Position numbers and translations under genes: made by a program. The notes beneath the pieces were generated by a model that was not told the DNA's origin, searched no databases, and saw only the letters and a program-made list of their open reading frames with translations. From MTP4 sp9310u (lineage in GTDB: Archaea; Halobacteriota; Methanosarcinia; Methanosarcinales; Methanosarcinaceae), in assembly GCA_030627005.1 (NCBI GenBank), contig DAOUSW010000010.1, forward strand, positions 1 to 50,416: DNA of 50,416 bases. Reading direction: 5' to 3'. Each line of letters begins with the position of its first letter. Positions within the stretch are counted from its first letter, which is position 1. Shown piece after piece: positions 42,945-50,416 of the stretch.

Positions 42945-44452
42945 GCCTCGGAAGCATACCCCCGAAATACAAGGTCACCATTGACCGGGAACAATGCATG
43001 GACTGCGGGCGCTGCATTGAAAACTGTTCCTACGGCACTTTCAGGAGAGAAGGAGACAAAATCCTGATCCAGTCCAGGAAATGTACCGGCTGTCTCCGCT
43101 GTGTATCTATGTGCCCCAGGGACGCGATTTCGCTTACCGAAAACCCCGTGGACTACCGCAGCCACCCCCTCTGGACCCGGGAAGCCAGGGAAGATATCAT
43201 CAAACAGGCCAGGAGCGGAAAGATCATCCTCGCAGGGATGGGGAATGCCAGCAACCTGCCAAGCATCTTCGACCGCCTCCTGCTGGACGCCTGCCAGGTA
43301 ACAAACCCGAGCATTGACCCCCTGAGAGAGCCGATGGAACTTCGGACCTACATAGGGAAAAAGCCGTCAAAGCTCGAATTCAAGAAGACCGAGGCAGGGG
43401 ACGTTGAACTTGCAACAAAACTTGCCCCCAACCTGAAGCTTGAAACACCCATCATGATCGGGCACATGAGCTATGGGGCAATCAGCTTAAACGCCCACCT
43501 CAGCATGGCAAAAGCCGCAAAGGAAACCGGGACCTTCATGGGAACCGGAGAAGGCGGACTGCACAGGGAACTTTACCCCTACCAGGGCAACGTGATCGTC
43601 CAGGTCGCTTCAGGCCGTTTCGGCGTGAACGTGGACTACCTTGAAAGGGGAGCGGCAATCGAGATCAAGATCGGCCAGGGTGCAAAACCCGGAATCGGCG
43701 GGCACCTGCCCGGAGAAAAGGTCTCTGCGGAAGTCTCCCGTACAAGGATGATCCCCCTCGGAAGTGACGCAATCAGCCCTGCCCCTCACCATGACATTTA
43801 CAGCATCGAAGACCTGGTCCAGCTTGTAAGGAGTTTGAAAGAAGCTACCGAATGGAAGAAACCGGTCTTCGTAAAGATTGCAGCCGTGCACAACGTGGCA
43901 GCCATTGCAGCAGGCATTGCCCGCTCTTCTGCGGACGCAGTTGTAATCGACGGGTCCCGCGGAGGGACCGGAGCCGCCCCGAAGGTCTTCAGGGACCATG
44001 TGGGAATCCCCATCGAAGGCGCAATTGCAAGTGTTGACCAGAAACTCAGGGAACAGGGCACAAGAAACGAAGTATCCGTCATTGCCAGCGGCGGGATAAG
44101 GAACAGCGCCGACCTTGCAAAGTCCATTGCCCTTGGTGCGGACGCGGTCTACATCGGAACCGCTACCTTGATTTCCATGGGCTGCCGGGTCTGCGGAAAC
44201 TGTTACAGAGGTCTTTGCCCGTGGGGTATCGCTACCCAGCGCCAGGACCTTGTGGACCGGCTCGACCCCGAACAGGGAGCCATGCAGGTTTCAAACCTGA
44301 TCCATGCCTGGACCCTGGAACTCAGCGAACTGATGGGCGCTGCAGGTATCAACAGTATCGAAAGCATGCGCGGAAACAGGGACCGCCTGCGCGGGTACAT
44401 GCTTGACGAAGGAATACTTGAAGTCCTTGACGTAAAGAGCGCGGGGGCCTGA
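42941..44452 (+). CDS. Glutamate synthase, FMN/FeS synthase (domain 2) subunit with N-terminal ferredoxin domain
   Basis: 503 residues. Residues 10-65 hold two [4Fe-4S] motifs (CMDCGRCIENCSYG and CTGCLRCVSMCPRDA). The rest is the FMN-binding barrel: GHMSYGAISLNAHLSMA, GTGEGGLHRELYP, GQGAKPGIGGHLPGEKV, VIDGSRGGTGAAP and the [3Fe-4S]-type CRVCGNCYRGLCPWG near residue 410. It forms glutamate from 2-oxoglutarate and the ammonia supplied by the glutaminase. This split archaeal form is fused to ferredoxin clusters instead of an NADPH subunit. Confidence 0.93.
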   Translation: MSLGSIPPKYKVTIDREQCMDCGRCIENCSYGTFRREGDKILIQSRKCTGCLRCVSMCPRDAISLTENPVDYRSHPLWTREAREDIIKQARSGKIILAGMGNASNLPSIFDRLLLDACQVTNPSIDPLREPMELRTYIGKKPSKLEFKKTEAGDVELATKLAPNLKLETPIMIGHMSYGAISLNAHLSMAKAAKETGTFMGTGEGGLHRELYPYQGNVIVQVASGRFGVNVDYLERGAAIEIKIGQGAKPGIGGHLPGEKVSAEVSRTRMIPLGSDAISPAPHHDIYSIEDLVQLVRSLKEATEWKKPVFVKIAAVHNVAAIAAGIARSSADAVVIDGSRGGTGAAPKVFRDHVGIPIEGAIASVDQKLREQGTRNEVSVIASGGIRNSADLAKSIALGADAVYIGTATLISMGCRVCGNCYRGLCPWGIATQRQDLVDRLDPEQGAMQVSNLIHAWTLELSELMGAAGINSIESMRGNRDRLRGYMLDEGILEVLDVKSAGA

Positions 44453-44454
44453 GG

Positions 44455-45198
44455 ATGAAGACAGTCACGATTGACGCCAAAGGTATGCACTACACCCCCC
44501 TGAACCAGAAGATCAGGGCTGCAGTTGCTGACGGGGCTGAGGAAATCGTCCTTGACAACGTGCTTGGCCAGCGCTTTATCGGAAACGGGGTCCGGGGCAA
44601 TTCCCGGATCATAGTCAACGGAGTCCCCGGAGGGGACGTCTGCATGTTCATGAGCGGCCCCACCTGTATCGTAAACGGGAACGCCGAACACGCCCCCGGG
44701 AACACCATGGACAAAGGCATGCTCGTGATCCACGGGAGCGCAGGAGACGCGGTTGCCCACGGGATGCGCGGAGGCAAGGTCTTTGTAAGGAACAACATCG
44801 GGTACAGGGGCGGCATCCACATGAAGCAGTACGAAGTGGAAGCCAGGCCCATACTCGTGGTGGGCGGCACAGCCCACTCCTTCCTGGGAGAATACATGGC
44901 AGGAGGGCTTGTGCTCGTGCTCGGAATAGGCCAGGAAAAAGCCATGACCGACAGGGGCATCGGAAGCGGGATCCACGGAGGAGAGATCATCATCCGCGGG
45001 GAAGTGGACGACTACCTGCTGGGAGTCGGAGCCAAAAAGTTCGAGTTCACGGAAGCCGACCTGGAAAGGACAAAACCGGTTATCGAGAGCTTCTGCGAAC
45101 AGTTTGGCCTTGACCCGGCCCCCTTCCTGGACACAAACTACACCAGAATTGCCCCGGCAAGCAGCCGGCCCTTTGCAGGGAAATACGTCTGGGAGTGA
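44455..45198 (+). CDS. Glutamate synthase, GXGXG (domain 3) subunit
   Basis: 247 residues. Right-handed beta-helix of the GXGXG type, the structural third domain of large glutamate synthase, also related to FwdC/FmdC. Regular glycine repeats: GNGVRGNSRIIVNG, GPTCIVNGNAEHAPGNTMDKGMLVIHG, GDAVAHGMRGGKVFVRNNIGYRGG, and later GIGSGIHGGEIIIRG. It follows the domain 2 gene with two bases between stop and start, and overlaps the start region of the next gene, so all four are one operon. Confidence 0.92.
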   Translation: MKTVTIDAKGMHYTPLNQKIRAAVADGAEEIVLDNVLGQRFIGNGVRGNSRIIVNGVPGGDVCMFMSGPTCIVNGNAEHAPGNTMDKGMLVIHGSAGDAVAHGMRGGKVFVRNNIGYRGGIHMKQYEVEARPILVVGGTAHSFLGEYMAGGLVLVLGIGQEKAMTDRGIGSGIHGGEIIIRGEVDDYLLGVGAKKFEFTEADLERTKPVIESFCEQFGLDPAPFLDTNYTRIAPASSRPFAGKYVWE

Positions 45199-45203
45199 TC
45201 GAG

Positions 45204-46238
45204 ATGGCAGAAGGAAAACCAATTAGCAAGAGTTACATTGACCTTGAAAAGGAAGTCTGGGACGCGGACCTCTGCTCAGGCTGCGGGGCCTGCATCGCGG
45301 TCTGCCCTGCCGACGCCCTTTATTTCGAAACCGGAACCGATTCCGCAAAGCCCAAGAGCAACGGCTACTGCAAAGCTGCAATTGACGACGTACCCTGCGG
45401 AGCCTGCTACGAAGTCTGCCCCAGGATAGGCGAACAGCCCGAATCCATCTTCGGGGACTATCTTAAGATCACCGCTGCAAAAGCCGAGTTCGACATCCCG
45501 AGAAAGCAGAGCGGAGGAGCCGTTACAGCTCTCCTGGCAAACGCCCTGGATACCGGCCTTGTGGACGCCGTGGTAACAGTCACCGAAGACCCCTGGACCC
45601 TCAAGCCGCACTCCATGGTGATCACAAAAAGCGAAGCCCTGATAAACGAGGCAGGAAGCCGCTACAACTGGTGGGTCCCCCTGGTCTCCGCCCTCAAGGA
45701 AGCCGTGGTCAACAAAAAGTACAGGAACATCGCAGTTGTCGGTGTCCCCTGCGTGGTCCAGGCAGTCAGGAAAATGCTCGAGACTGACCATGACCTTGTC
45801 CGCCCATACAAAGACTCCATCCGCTTCGTGATCGGCCTCTTCTGTACCGAAAGCTTCGACTACGAAAAACTGATCGCAGGCAAGCTGAAAAGCGAGTACG
45901 CCCTCGAGCCCATGAAAGTCTGCCGCATAGACGTCAAAGGCAAGCTGGAAATCACCCTCAACGACGGGACCCAGTACGTAATCCCCCTCGCCGAACTCGA
46001 GGACACCGTCCGCCCCGGCTGCCACGTCTGCACTGACTTTACCGCCCTCAAAGCCGACATCTCCGCTGGCGCAGTGGGAAGCCCGAACGGCTACACCACC
46101 CTGATCGTCCGCACCCTTGTCGGACAGCACCTCATGGAAAGCGCTGTTGCCAACGGGAAGCTCAGCACCACCGACGAGCTCAACCTCGGCATCATCGAGA
46201 AGCTTGGCGCAAAGAAGCTCGAGCGGAAGCAGAAATAA
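45204..46238 (+). CDS. FrhB-like iron-sulfur flavoprotein, probable electron-input subunit of glutamate synthase
   Basis: 344 residues. Coenzyme F420 hydrogenase/dehydrogenase beta-subunit family. The N-terminus has two ferredoxin clusters (CSGCGACIAVCPADA and CGACYEVCPRIGEQPE, residues 20-75), followed by the FrhB core (RKQSGGAVTALLANAL, VVGVPCVVQAVRK, GLFCTESFDYEKL) and a conserved late cysteine motif RPGCHVCTDFTALKADISAGAVGSP. It probably takes electrons from F420H2 (or ferredoxin) to FAD and FeS, replacing the NADPH subunit. This is an inference from the family. ATG chosen behind AGTGATC. GTG at 45195 would add three residues. The last 67 codons recur at 49035. Confidence 0.87.
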   Translation: MAEGKPISKSYIDLEKEVWDADLCSGCGACIAVCPADALYFETGTDSAKPKSNGYCKAAIDDVPCGACYEVCPRIGEQPESIFGDYLKITAAKAEFDIPRKQSGGAVTALLANALDTGLVDAVVTVTEDPWTLKPHSMVITKSEALINEAGSRYNWWVPLVSALKEAVVNKKYRNIAVVGVPCVVQAVRKMLETDHDLVRPYKDSIRFVIGLFCTESFDYEKLIAGKLKSEYALEPMKVCRIDVKGKLEITLNDGTQYVIPLAELEDTVRPGCHVCTDFTALKADISAGAVGSPNGYTTLIVRTLVGQHLMESAVANGKLSTTDELNLGIIEKLGAKKLERKQK

Positions 46239-46260
46239 GATTACTTCAAAAATGGATTCA

Positions 46261-46285
46261 GATGGAGCAAGCTCCATCTTTTTAC
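46261..46285 (+). terminator. Terminator of the glutamate synthase operon
   Basis: GATGGAGC-AA-GCTCCATC hairpin, followed by T5, 22 bases after the stop. Confidence 0.8.
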
Positions 46286-46405
46286 TTTCTTTTTCTATTT
46301 TTATGTATAATTTTCTTCAAGATCATAAAGAACCGATGTTGCGTTGTCTGATGGAGAAGATACTAAAAATGGATGAAAAAGATAGGCTGTCCAGAATAGC
46401 ATCTT

Positions 46406-48748
46406 TTACCCCCTAAAGGAACTTACCCATTCCGGTCTTTCAGGAGGGTTATTATTTAGCATTTCTCGCCATTCTTTATCAGTCAATCTTTCCCCTGAGG
46501 GCTGCCAGAACTCATAATAACTCATTACGGGGCCTGCTCCGAGCACGATCCTGCCGTCAGGCTGTTTGTACGCTACTACCATCAGATCCAGTTTTCCTGT
46601 TCCTTCTTCCAGGACACTTCCTCCGGGACCTGTATAAACATCCGCAACCATAGTGGACATCTGGGACTTTATATCCACATTCTCAAGCATTGGAGATATG
46701 TTCTGGGCGAAATTCCTGATGAACTCGTATTCTTCATCCGTCAGCTCTTTGTTTTCAAGTTCTTTAATCGAGATTTCCAGTAGTTTTTCAAGCGTGTTTT
46801 CAAGAGTTGTGAAATCTTTATCCGACTGCTCATCAAGTACTTCCATTTCTGCCAGCCCGCTGTGTGCCATTTTTGTAAGAGCAAGCATCCGGGCATAAAA
46901 TTCAGGAACTGGCTCCACATATCCCTCTACAGGTTTTTCTTCCAGATTATAGAAAGCACCTGTAAAGTAAGCCTGTTTTGCATAGAGGATAGTATCATGC
47001 CTGAGTTCAGTCCAGGAAGCAAGGGCTGTGTTAAGCTGCTTATCTTCCCAGGCCCCAGTCTGCATGAAAGTGGGGTAACCCTCCGGATAACTTACAAGGA
47101 GGGGCTTTAGAGCGTACAGTTGAGCCCAGTAAAGGTTTTTATTCCAGTCTTCTTCATCAAAAGCTCCGAATTCGTTTTCCAGAGATTGGTGGCGGTTTTT
47201 GTATCCTTCGTTTTCAGAAATATTCAGGTTTTTCAGGTGTTCTTTCGCTCTTTCAGAGCCGAGAAGATTCATGATATTTAAAGCAGGAGGATTAAGCGTC
47301 TGGAGTATATGGGAATCAGGGGTATAGCGCTGACCCATGAACCTGAAACCTTTTGTAGTCTCAAGAGTTTCGTATTCAGTTTCGGAACCTGTTGGAATTA
47401 TTTTCCCTGTCCCGCCGTAGATTTTCGGGTTTTCGTATCTTTCCAGCTCGGATTTCAGTTCTGCCAGGCTTTCATTGTCGAAACCCACTCCATATCTATT
47501 ACCCCCAAAGACAGTATCCAGAGCTTTTGCATATTCATAGGACCCGAGATCATCGGAAAAACCAACATAGAAAGCCGTCACCTCGTAAATTTTATCCCAT
47601 CTGTCCCGGAGGTCCTTGTCCCTGGCAAAATGGTCAGAAATTAAAAGGGCCTGAATAGTCTGAATTTTTGCCTCCTTTTCCGGGTCGTCTGCAGAAATCA
47701 TGTCCGGCTGGAGCAGCATACTTATTCTGCCGTGCCACATCATGGCCTTAAAATAGTTCTTCAGTTTCTCAGAGCTAGTGTAATGTCCCCTTGGAGTGTA
47801 TTGAGAGTAATCTTCCACGTACTTGAAAATTGGAGATACTCCTCCTTCCCGGGCTTCTATCAAGTGCAGTTCAGCCTCTACATCAGTTTTTACAAATGAG
47901 GGGACTTCGACGCTATATTTTTTTGCATCCTGAGAATTGAAAAGTGCAATTTCCCCCGACAATTCCCGTGATTTCCCTATCTGATAAGATTCCGGTTCAA
48001 GAAGTCTCAAAGCCACAGCAAAGTATGCAACATTTCTTCTTGCAGCTTCCTTTTCTCGCCCCGATGCACTGTCATAATCCTCTATGGAGGCTTCAAGGAG
48101 AGCTTTGTCAAGTTTCCATAGCTCGTCGTAAAATTCCTCAGATTCTACTCTTTTTAGCGTCTCATCAAACTGGATGTGATAAAGGTGAAGAAGAGAATCC
48201 GACGTGATGAAAATAGGAACATCAGCCACTTTCAGGTCTCTGTAAGCATCATTTACCCGCGTATTCCCTGCTCCAGGTAGGTTTTCGATAGCCGAATTTT
48301 CAATTACAACAAATCCATTTTTGTACAGCAAATCCCTGCTTTCATTTGTCAGGGGAATTTTCTGAGTAAAATCATAATAATTTGAAATTTCGGAAACTTC
48401 AAGAGGCAAGGAATAAGGAGAAATATCGGGCTCAAACTGCAGATTTTCTTTGCTATAATATTTGGAAAAAGAGCTTTGCTTTTCAAGCCTAAGAGAGTTT
48501 ATATTGCCTGCATTCTCTGTACCGGAAATATTTTTGTTTGGTGTTTCACTTGTAATGTTCCCAGGACTAAGAGAGTTTATAGTGCCCGCATTTTCTATAC
48601 CGAAAATACTTTTGTTTGGTGTTTCATTTGTCACGTCCCCTGGATCTTTTCCTTGAGCCAGATTTTCTTGATTATCAGTACACCCGCTGAAGAAAACTAA
48701 CGATACTGCCAGCAGACAGGAGAAAACAGCTTTAGTTGCTTTATTCAA
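46406..48748 (-). CDS. DUF3160 lipoprotein
   Basis: 780 residues. Signal peptide with lipobox (KAVFSCLLAVSLVFFSGC, cysteine near residue 22) implies lipid anchoring on the outer face. A linker with an internal duplication follows (NETPNKSIFGIENAGTINSL and SETPNKNISGTENAGNINSL, residues about 41-86). The remainder matches DUF3160, a large alpha-helical domain common in Methanosarcina and clostridia (for example PIFITSDSLLHLYHIQFDE near residue 180 and the ending DKEWREMLNNNPPERPEWVSSF). Function unknown. Transcribed convergently to glutamate synthase. Confidence 0.87.
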   Translation of the reverse strand: MNKATKAVFSCLLAVSLVFFSGCTDNQENLAQGKDPGDVTNETPNKSIFGIENAGTINSLSPGNITSETPNKNISGTENAGNINSLRLEKQSSFSKYYSKENLQFEPDISPYSLPLEVSEISNYYDFTQKIPLTNESRDLLYKNGFVVIENSAIENLPGAGNTRVNDAYRDLKVADVPIFITSDSLLHLYHIQFDETLKRVESEEFYDELWKLDKALLEASIEDYDSASGREKEAARRNVAYFAVALRLLEPESYQIGKSRELSGEIALFNSQDAKKYSVEVPSFVKTDVEAELHLIEAREGGVSPIFKYVEDYSQYTPRGHYTSSEKLKNYFKAMMWHGRISMLLQPDMISADDPEKEAKIQTIQALLISDHFARDKDLRDRWDKIYEVTAFYVGFSDDLGSYEYAKALDTVFGGNRYGVGFDNESLAELKSELERYENPKIYGGTGKIIPTGSETEYETLETTKGFRFMGQRYTPDSHILQTLNPPALNIMNLLGSERAKEHLKNLNISENEGYKNRHQSLENEFGAFDEEDWNKNLYWAQLYALKPLLVSYPEGYPTFMQTGAWEDKQLNTALASWTELRHDTILYAKQAYFTGAFYNLEEKPVEGYVEPVPEFYARMLALTKMAHSGLAEMEVLDEQSDKDFTTLENTLEKLLEISIKELENKELTDEEYEFIRNFAQNISPMLENVDIKSQMSTMVADVYTGPGGSVLEEGTGKLDLMVVAYKQPDGRIVLGAGPVMSYYEFWQPSGERLTDKEWREMLNNNPPERPEWVSSFRG

Positions 48749-49034
48749 AGTATATTCCTCATATATTTATATTGAAGTTGTGCTGAAAAATTGAGTCCGA
48801 AGTCAAGAATAATAGACACATTTAATAAACTCCATAAACTACTTTTAACCAGCACTTTATAAGTATTCTGACTAAATCATCAAACTATCAGGAAGGATTT
48901 TATATTTATGATCATTTTTTCCAGTAATATTAATTCATATGACAAACAGTTTGATACATTGGACAGAAATATTATATATGTTACCACTATTGCCGTCAGA
49001 CATTCCAAATAAAAATCAAGATCGTGAAACTGTA
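48749..49034. other. AT-rich stretch between DUF3160 and the FrhB-like fragment
   Basis: Promoter region of the DUF3160 gene (minus strand). 285 bases with no gene recognised. Confidence 0.4.
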
Positions 49035-49235
49035 TTTGCCGCCCTCAAAGCCGACATCTCCGCAGGTGCAGTGGGAAGTCCGAACGGCTACACCACCCTG
49101 ATCGTACGTACCCTTGTAGGACAGCACCTCCTGGAAAGTGCGGTTGCCAGCGGAAAGCTCAGCACCACCGATGAACTCAACCTCGGAATTGTCGAGAAGC
49201 TTGGCACGAAGAAGCTTGAAAGGAAGCAGAAATAA
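49035..49235 (+). pseudogene. Detached duplicate of the 3' end of the FrhB-like gene
   Basis: The last 67 codons are nearly the same protein as the end of the gene at 45204-46238 (LKADISAGAVGSP ... KLERKQK), with mainly synonymous differences such as CTGGCG/CAGGTG and ATCATC/ATTGTC. Homology stops abruptly near 49035, and the upstream sequence is unrelated AT-rich DNA. An ATG at 48939 happens to be in frame but is not related to FrhB. It is probably inactive. Confidence 0.85.
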
Positions 49236-49274
49236 AAATTGCAGAACAGAAATTAACTTACAGGAAACTTGAAA

Positions 49275-49302
49275 GGTGAAGCTTCGGGCTTCATCTTTGT
49301 TT
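49275..49302 (+). terminator. Hairpin after the FrhB-like fragment
   Basis: GTGAAGC-TTCGG-GCTTCAT stem-loop followed by CTTTGTTT. It occupies the same relative position as the terminator of the intact operon but differs in sequence. Confidence 0.6.
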
Positions 49303-49373
49303 CACTCTTTTTTAGCTTATTCAAAAACCTGAATTTTCACCTTTGATCCTGTACTTTGAATAGTGTGCACTGA

Positions 49374-49712
49374 TTAATCAGCAGACTCACAATGGATGTT
49401 ATAATACTCATTATTCACTTTTATATAATTGGTATTGTTATAGGATGTTATTTTACCAAACTCTGACATATCTTGATGATGCTCGGAAGGAACCTTAATA
49501 TCAGTTCCCGGATTCAGCACTGCTTCTTTAACATAGGGATACTTTTCAAGATCTGCTAAACTGAATTCCACAGAATTTTCCGGTGGATCAGAAAGCTTAA
49601 CTGCACGAACATACATGCCTGCCCCCGGCTGATAAATCATTAGAAAGAAAACCAAGCCTATTGCAAGTATCATAAAGGAAATGGCGATTAAGAATTTTGT
49701 TCTTGTTTTCAT
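49374..49712 (-). CDS. Small membrane-anchored protein of unknown function
   Basis: 112 residues. N-terminal membrane helix (KFLIAISFMILAIGLVFFLMIY, residues 6-27), then an extracellular or lumenal part of about 80 residues with no cysteine pattern (one Cys near the end). It contains EFSLADLEKYPYVKEAV and NTNYIKVNNEYYNIH. Possible ribosome binding site GGGCGTG. No family recognised. It may be a small secreted or anchored factor. Confidence 0.65.
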   Translation of the reverse strand: MKTRTKFLIAISFMILAIGLVFFLMIYQPGAGMYVRAVKLSDPPENSVEFSLADLEKYPYVKEAVLNPGTDIKVPSEHHQDMSEFGKITSYNNTNYIKVNNEYYNIHCESAD

Positions 49713-49841
49713 TTAACACGCCCTTTTGATTGTTAGAGACTTTGCACAGAAAGGCGATAGGTTTTGACTTCCTGATTTGTGTAACTTTACCTGTTACTTC
49801 CCACGCTCTTTTCTGCCAAAAATAAAGCGTACTCAAAGATT

Positions 49842-50206
49842 TTACTCCTCATTTTTCCCAGAGAATGCACTATATAGCGAGTTGTAAATTTCAGCTATTA
49901 CAATAACAATCGGCACGATTATAATGCTAAATCCTAATATCCTAATATCCTAACAACCAAAGCCACCCCACCACCGATGCTTGTTTGCGGAAACATGTCC
50001 CCGTATCCTGCAGTTAGAAGTGTTGTGATAGCCCAGTAGATGCTTATGGGTATACTGGTAAAACCACCTGCTTCTCCTTCTATAAAGTACATTAGAGCGC
50101 CTAATATTATTGTAATACTTAGAACCAGGAATAGAAATAGGACTAGTCTACGGCAACTCTCATATAAAATTCTCGTGAAAGGTCTGCTGGAAATGTTAAT
50201 CACCAA
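49842..50206 (-). pseudogene. Potassium/ion channel pore fragment, frameshifted
   Basis: On the minus strand 50206-49934 reads one outer helix (LVLFLFLVLSITIILGALMYF), the pore helix FTSIPISIYWAITTLLTAGYGDMFPQT, and the start of the inner helix, then a stop. AGGATATTAGGATATTAGGATTT contains an 8-bp tandem duplication. Removing one copy restores the inner helix (ILGFSIIIVPIVIVIAEIYNSLYSAFSGKNEE) to a stop at 49842. The filter reads TAGYGD instead of the usual TVGYGD. The voltage-sensor part normally upstream is missing (in-frame stop near 50218). Truncated and frameshifted, so a pseudogene. Confidence 0.8.
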
Positions 50207-50416
50207 CGATCTGATTTATTATTAATTAATTAAATAGTTTGACAAATAGTCATGGTTTTTGATTCGGTGGCTAATATATCATCTGCAATTAGTAACCCCT
50301 ATAATATATTTTCCTACTTATCCAAATAGAAAACTCCATATATAATCAACAGTTTCCGACAAAATCATTCTTTCCGAGCAGGATGTATTTATTCAGCAAC
50401 GACGGACTCTTCAATC
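50207..50416. other. Right-hand edge, AT-rich
   Basis: No gene recognised in the last 210 bases. Confidence 0.4.

Overview
The window is chromosomal DNA of a methanogenic archaeon and almost certainly a Methanosarcina. The marker genes are ramA (reductive activation of methylamine corrinoid proteins), atwA (methyl-coenzyme M reductase activation component A2), mptG (methanopterin synthesis), GGGP synthase (archaeal ether lipids), ribosomal protein L40e, an archaeal SRP RNA, a GlnA1-type glutamine synthetase under a GGTA-N6-TACC operator, and archaeal TATA boxes with GGTGA/GGAGG-type ribosome binding sites. The species cannot be fixed from sequence reading alone.

Layout. 1-237 is the 3' end of a probable IscB-type HNH nuclease gene. 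580-5048 carries fen, a zinc-type CDF exporter, mptG and a KaiC-like ATPase. 5566-6131 carries tRNA-Ser(GCT) and the SRP RNA, both on the minus strand. 6552-8171 is ramA. 8172-9870 has no protein gene but holds two copies of a probable small structured RNA, each with its own TATA box. 9871-15058 carries purB, rpl40e plus GGGP synthase, and atwA. 15202-16775 has two flavin-binding protein genes. 16987-18606 is an IS66-type element whose transposase frame holds one in-frame TAG. 18734-22686 is a decaying stretch: a MacB-like permease broken at a G6 run and a sensor kinase with a lost start and an internal TGA. 23826-31954 (minus) holds two paralogous ABC export cassettes (ATPase, secreted/anchored COG1361-like protein, FtsX/MacB-type permease), one of them preceded by two winged-helix regulators.

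31955-34340 is AT-rich and contains the most unusual element seen: five tandem 133-bp units, each with its own Shine-Dalgarno sequence and a 21-codon ORF for a strongly hydrophobic, phenylalanine-rich peptide, followed by two further tiny hydrophobic ORFs (20 and 33 codons). A 119-bp MITE-like element with a 5-bp target duplication interrupts the spacer between units 4 and 5.

34861-46238 is a nitrogen-assimilation region: amtB-glnK, then glnA, then a four-gene split glutamate synthase (glutaminase, FMN/FeS synthase domain, GXGXG domain, FrhB-like electron-input subunit). Between them lie a small membrane protein, two mini Hsp20-like proteins, a DUF1059 protein and TspO. The genes fit together as ammonium uptake and its PII control, glutamine synthesis, and glutamate formation with electrons delivered through FeS/flavin (possibly F420H2) chemistry.

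46239-50416 holds a DUF3160 lipoprotein gene, a detached duplicate of the last 67 codons of the FrhB-like gene, a small membrane-anchored protein, and an ion-channel pseudogene broken by an 8-bp duplication.
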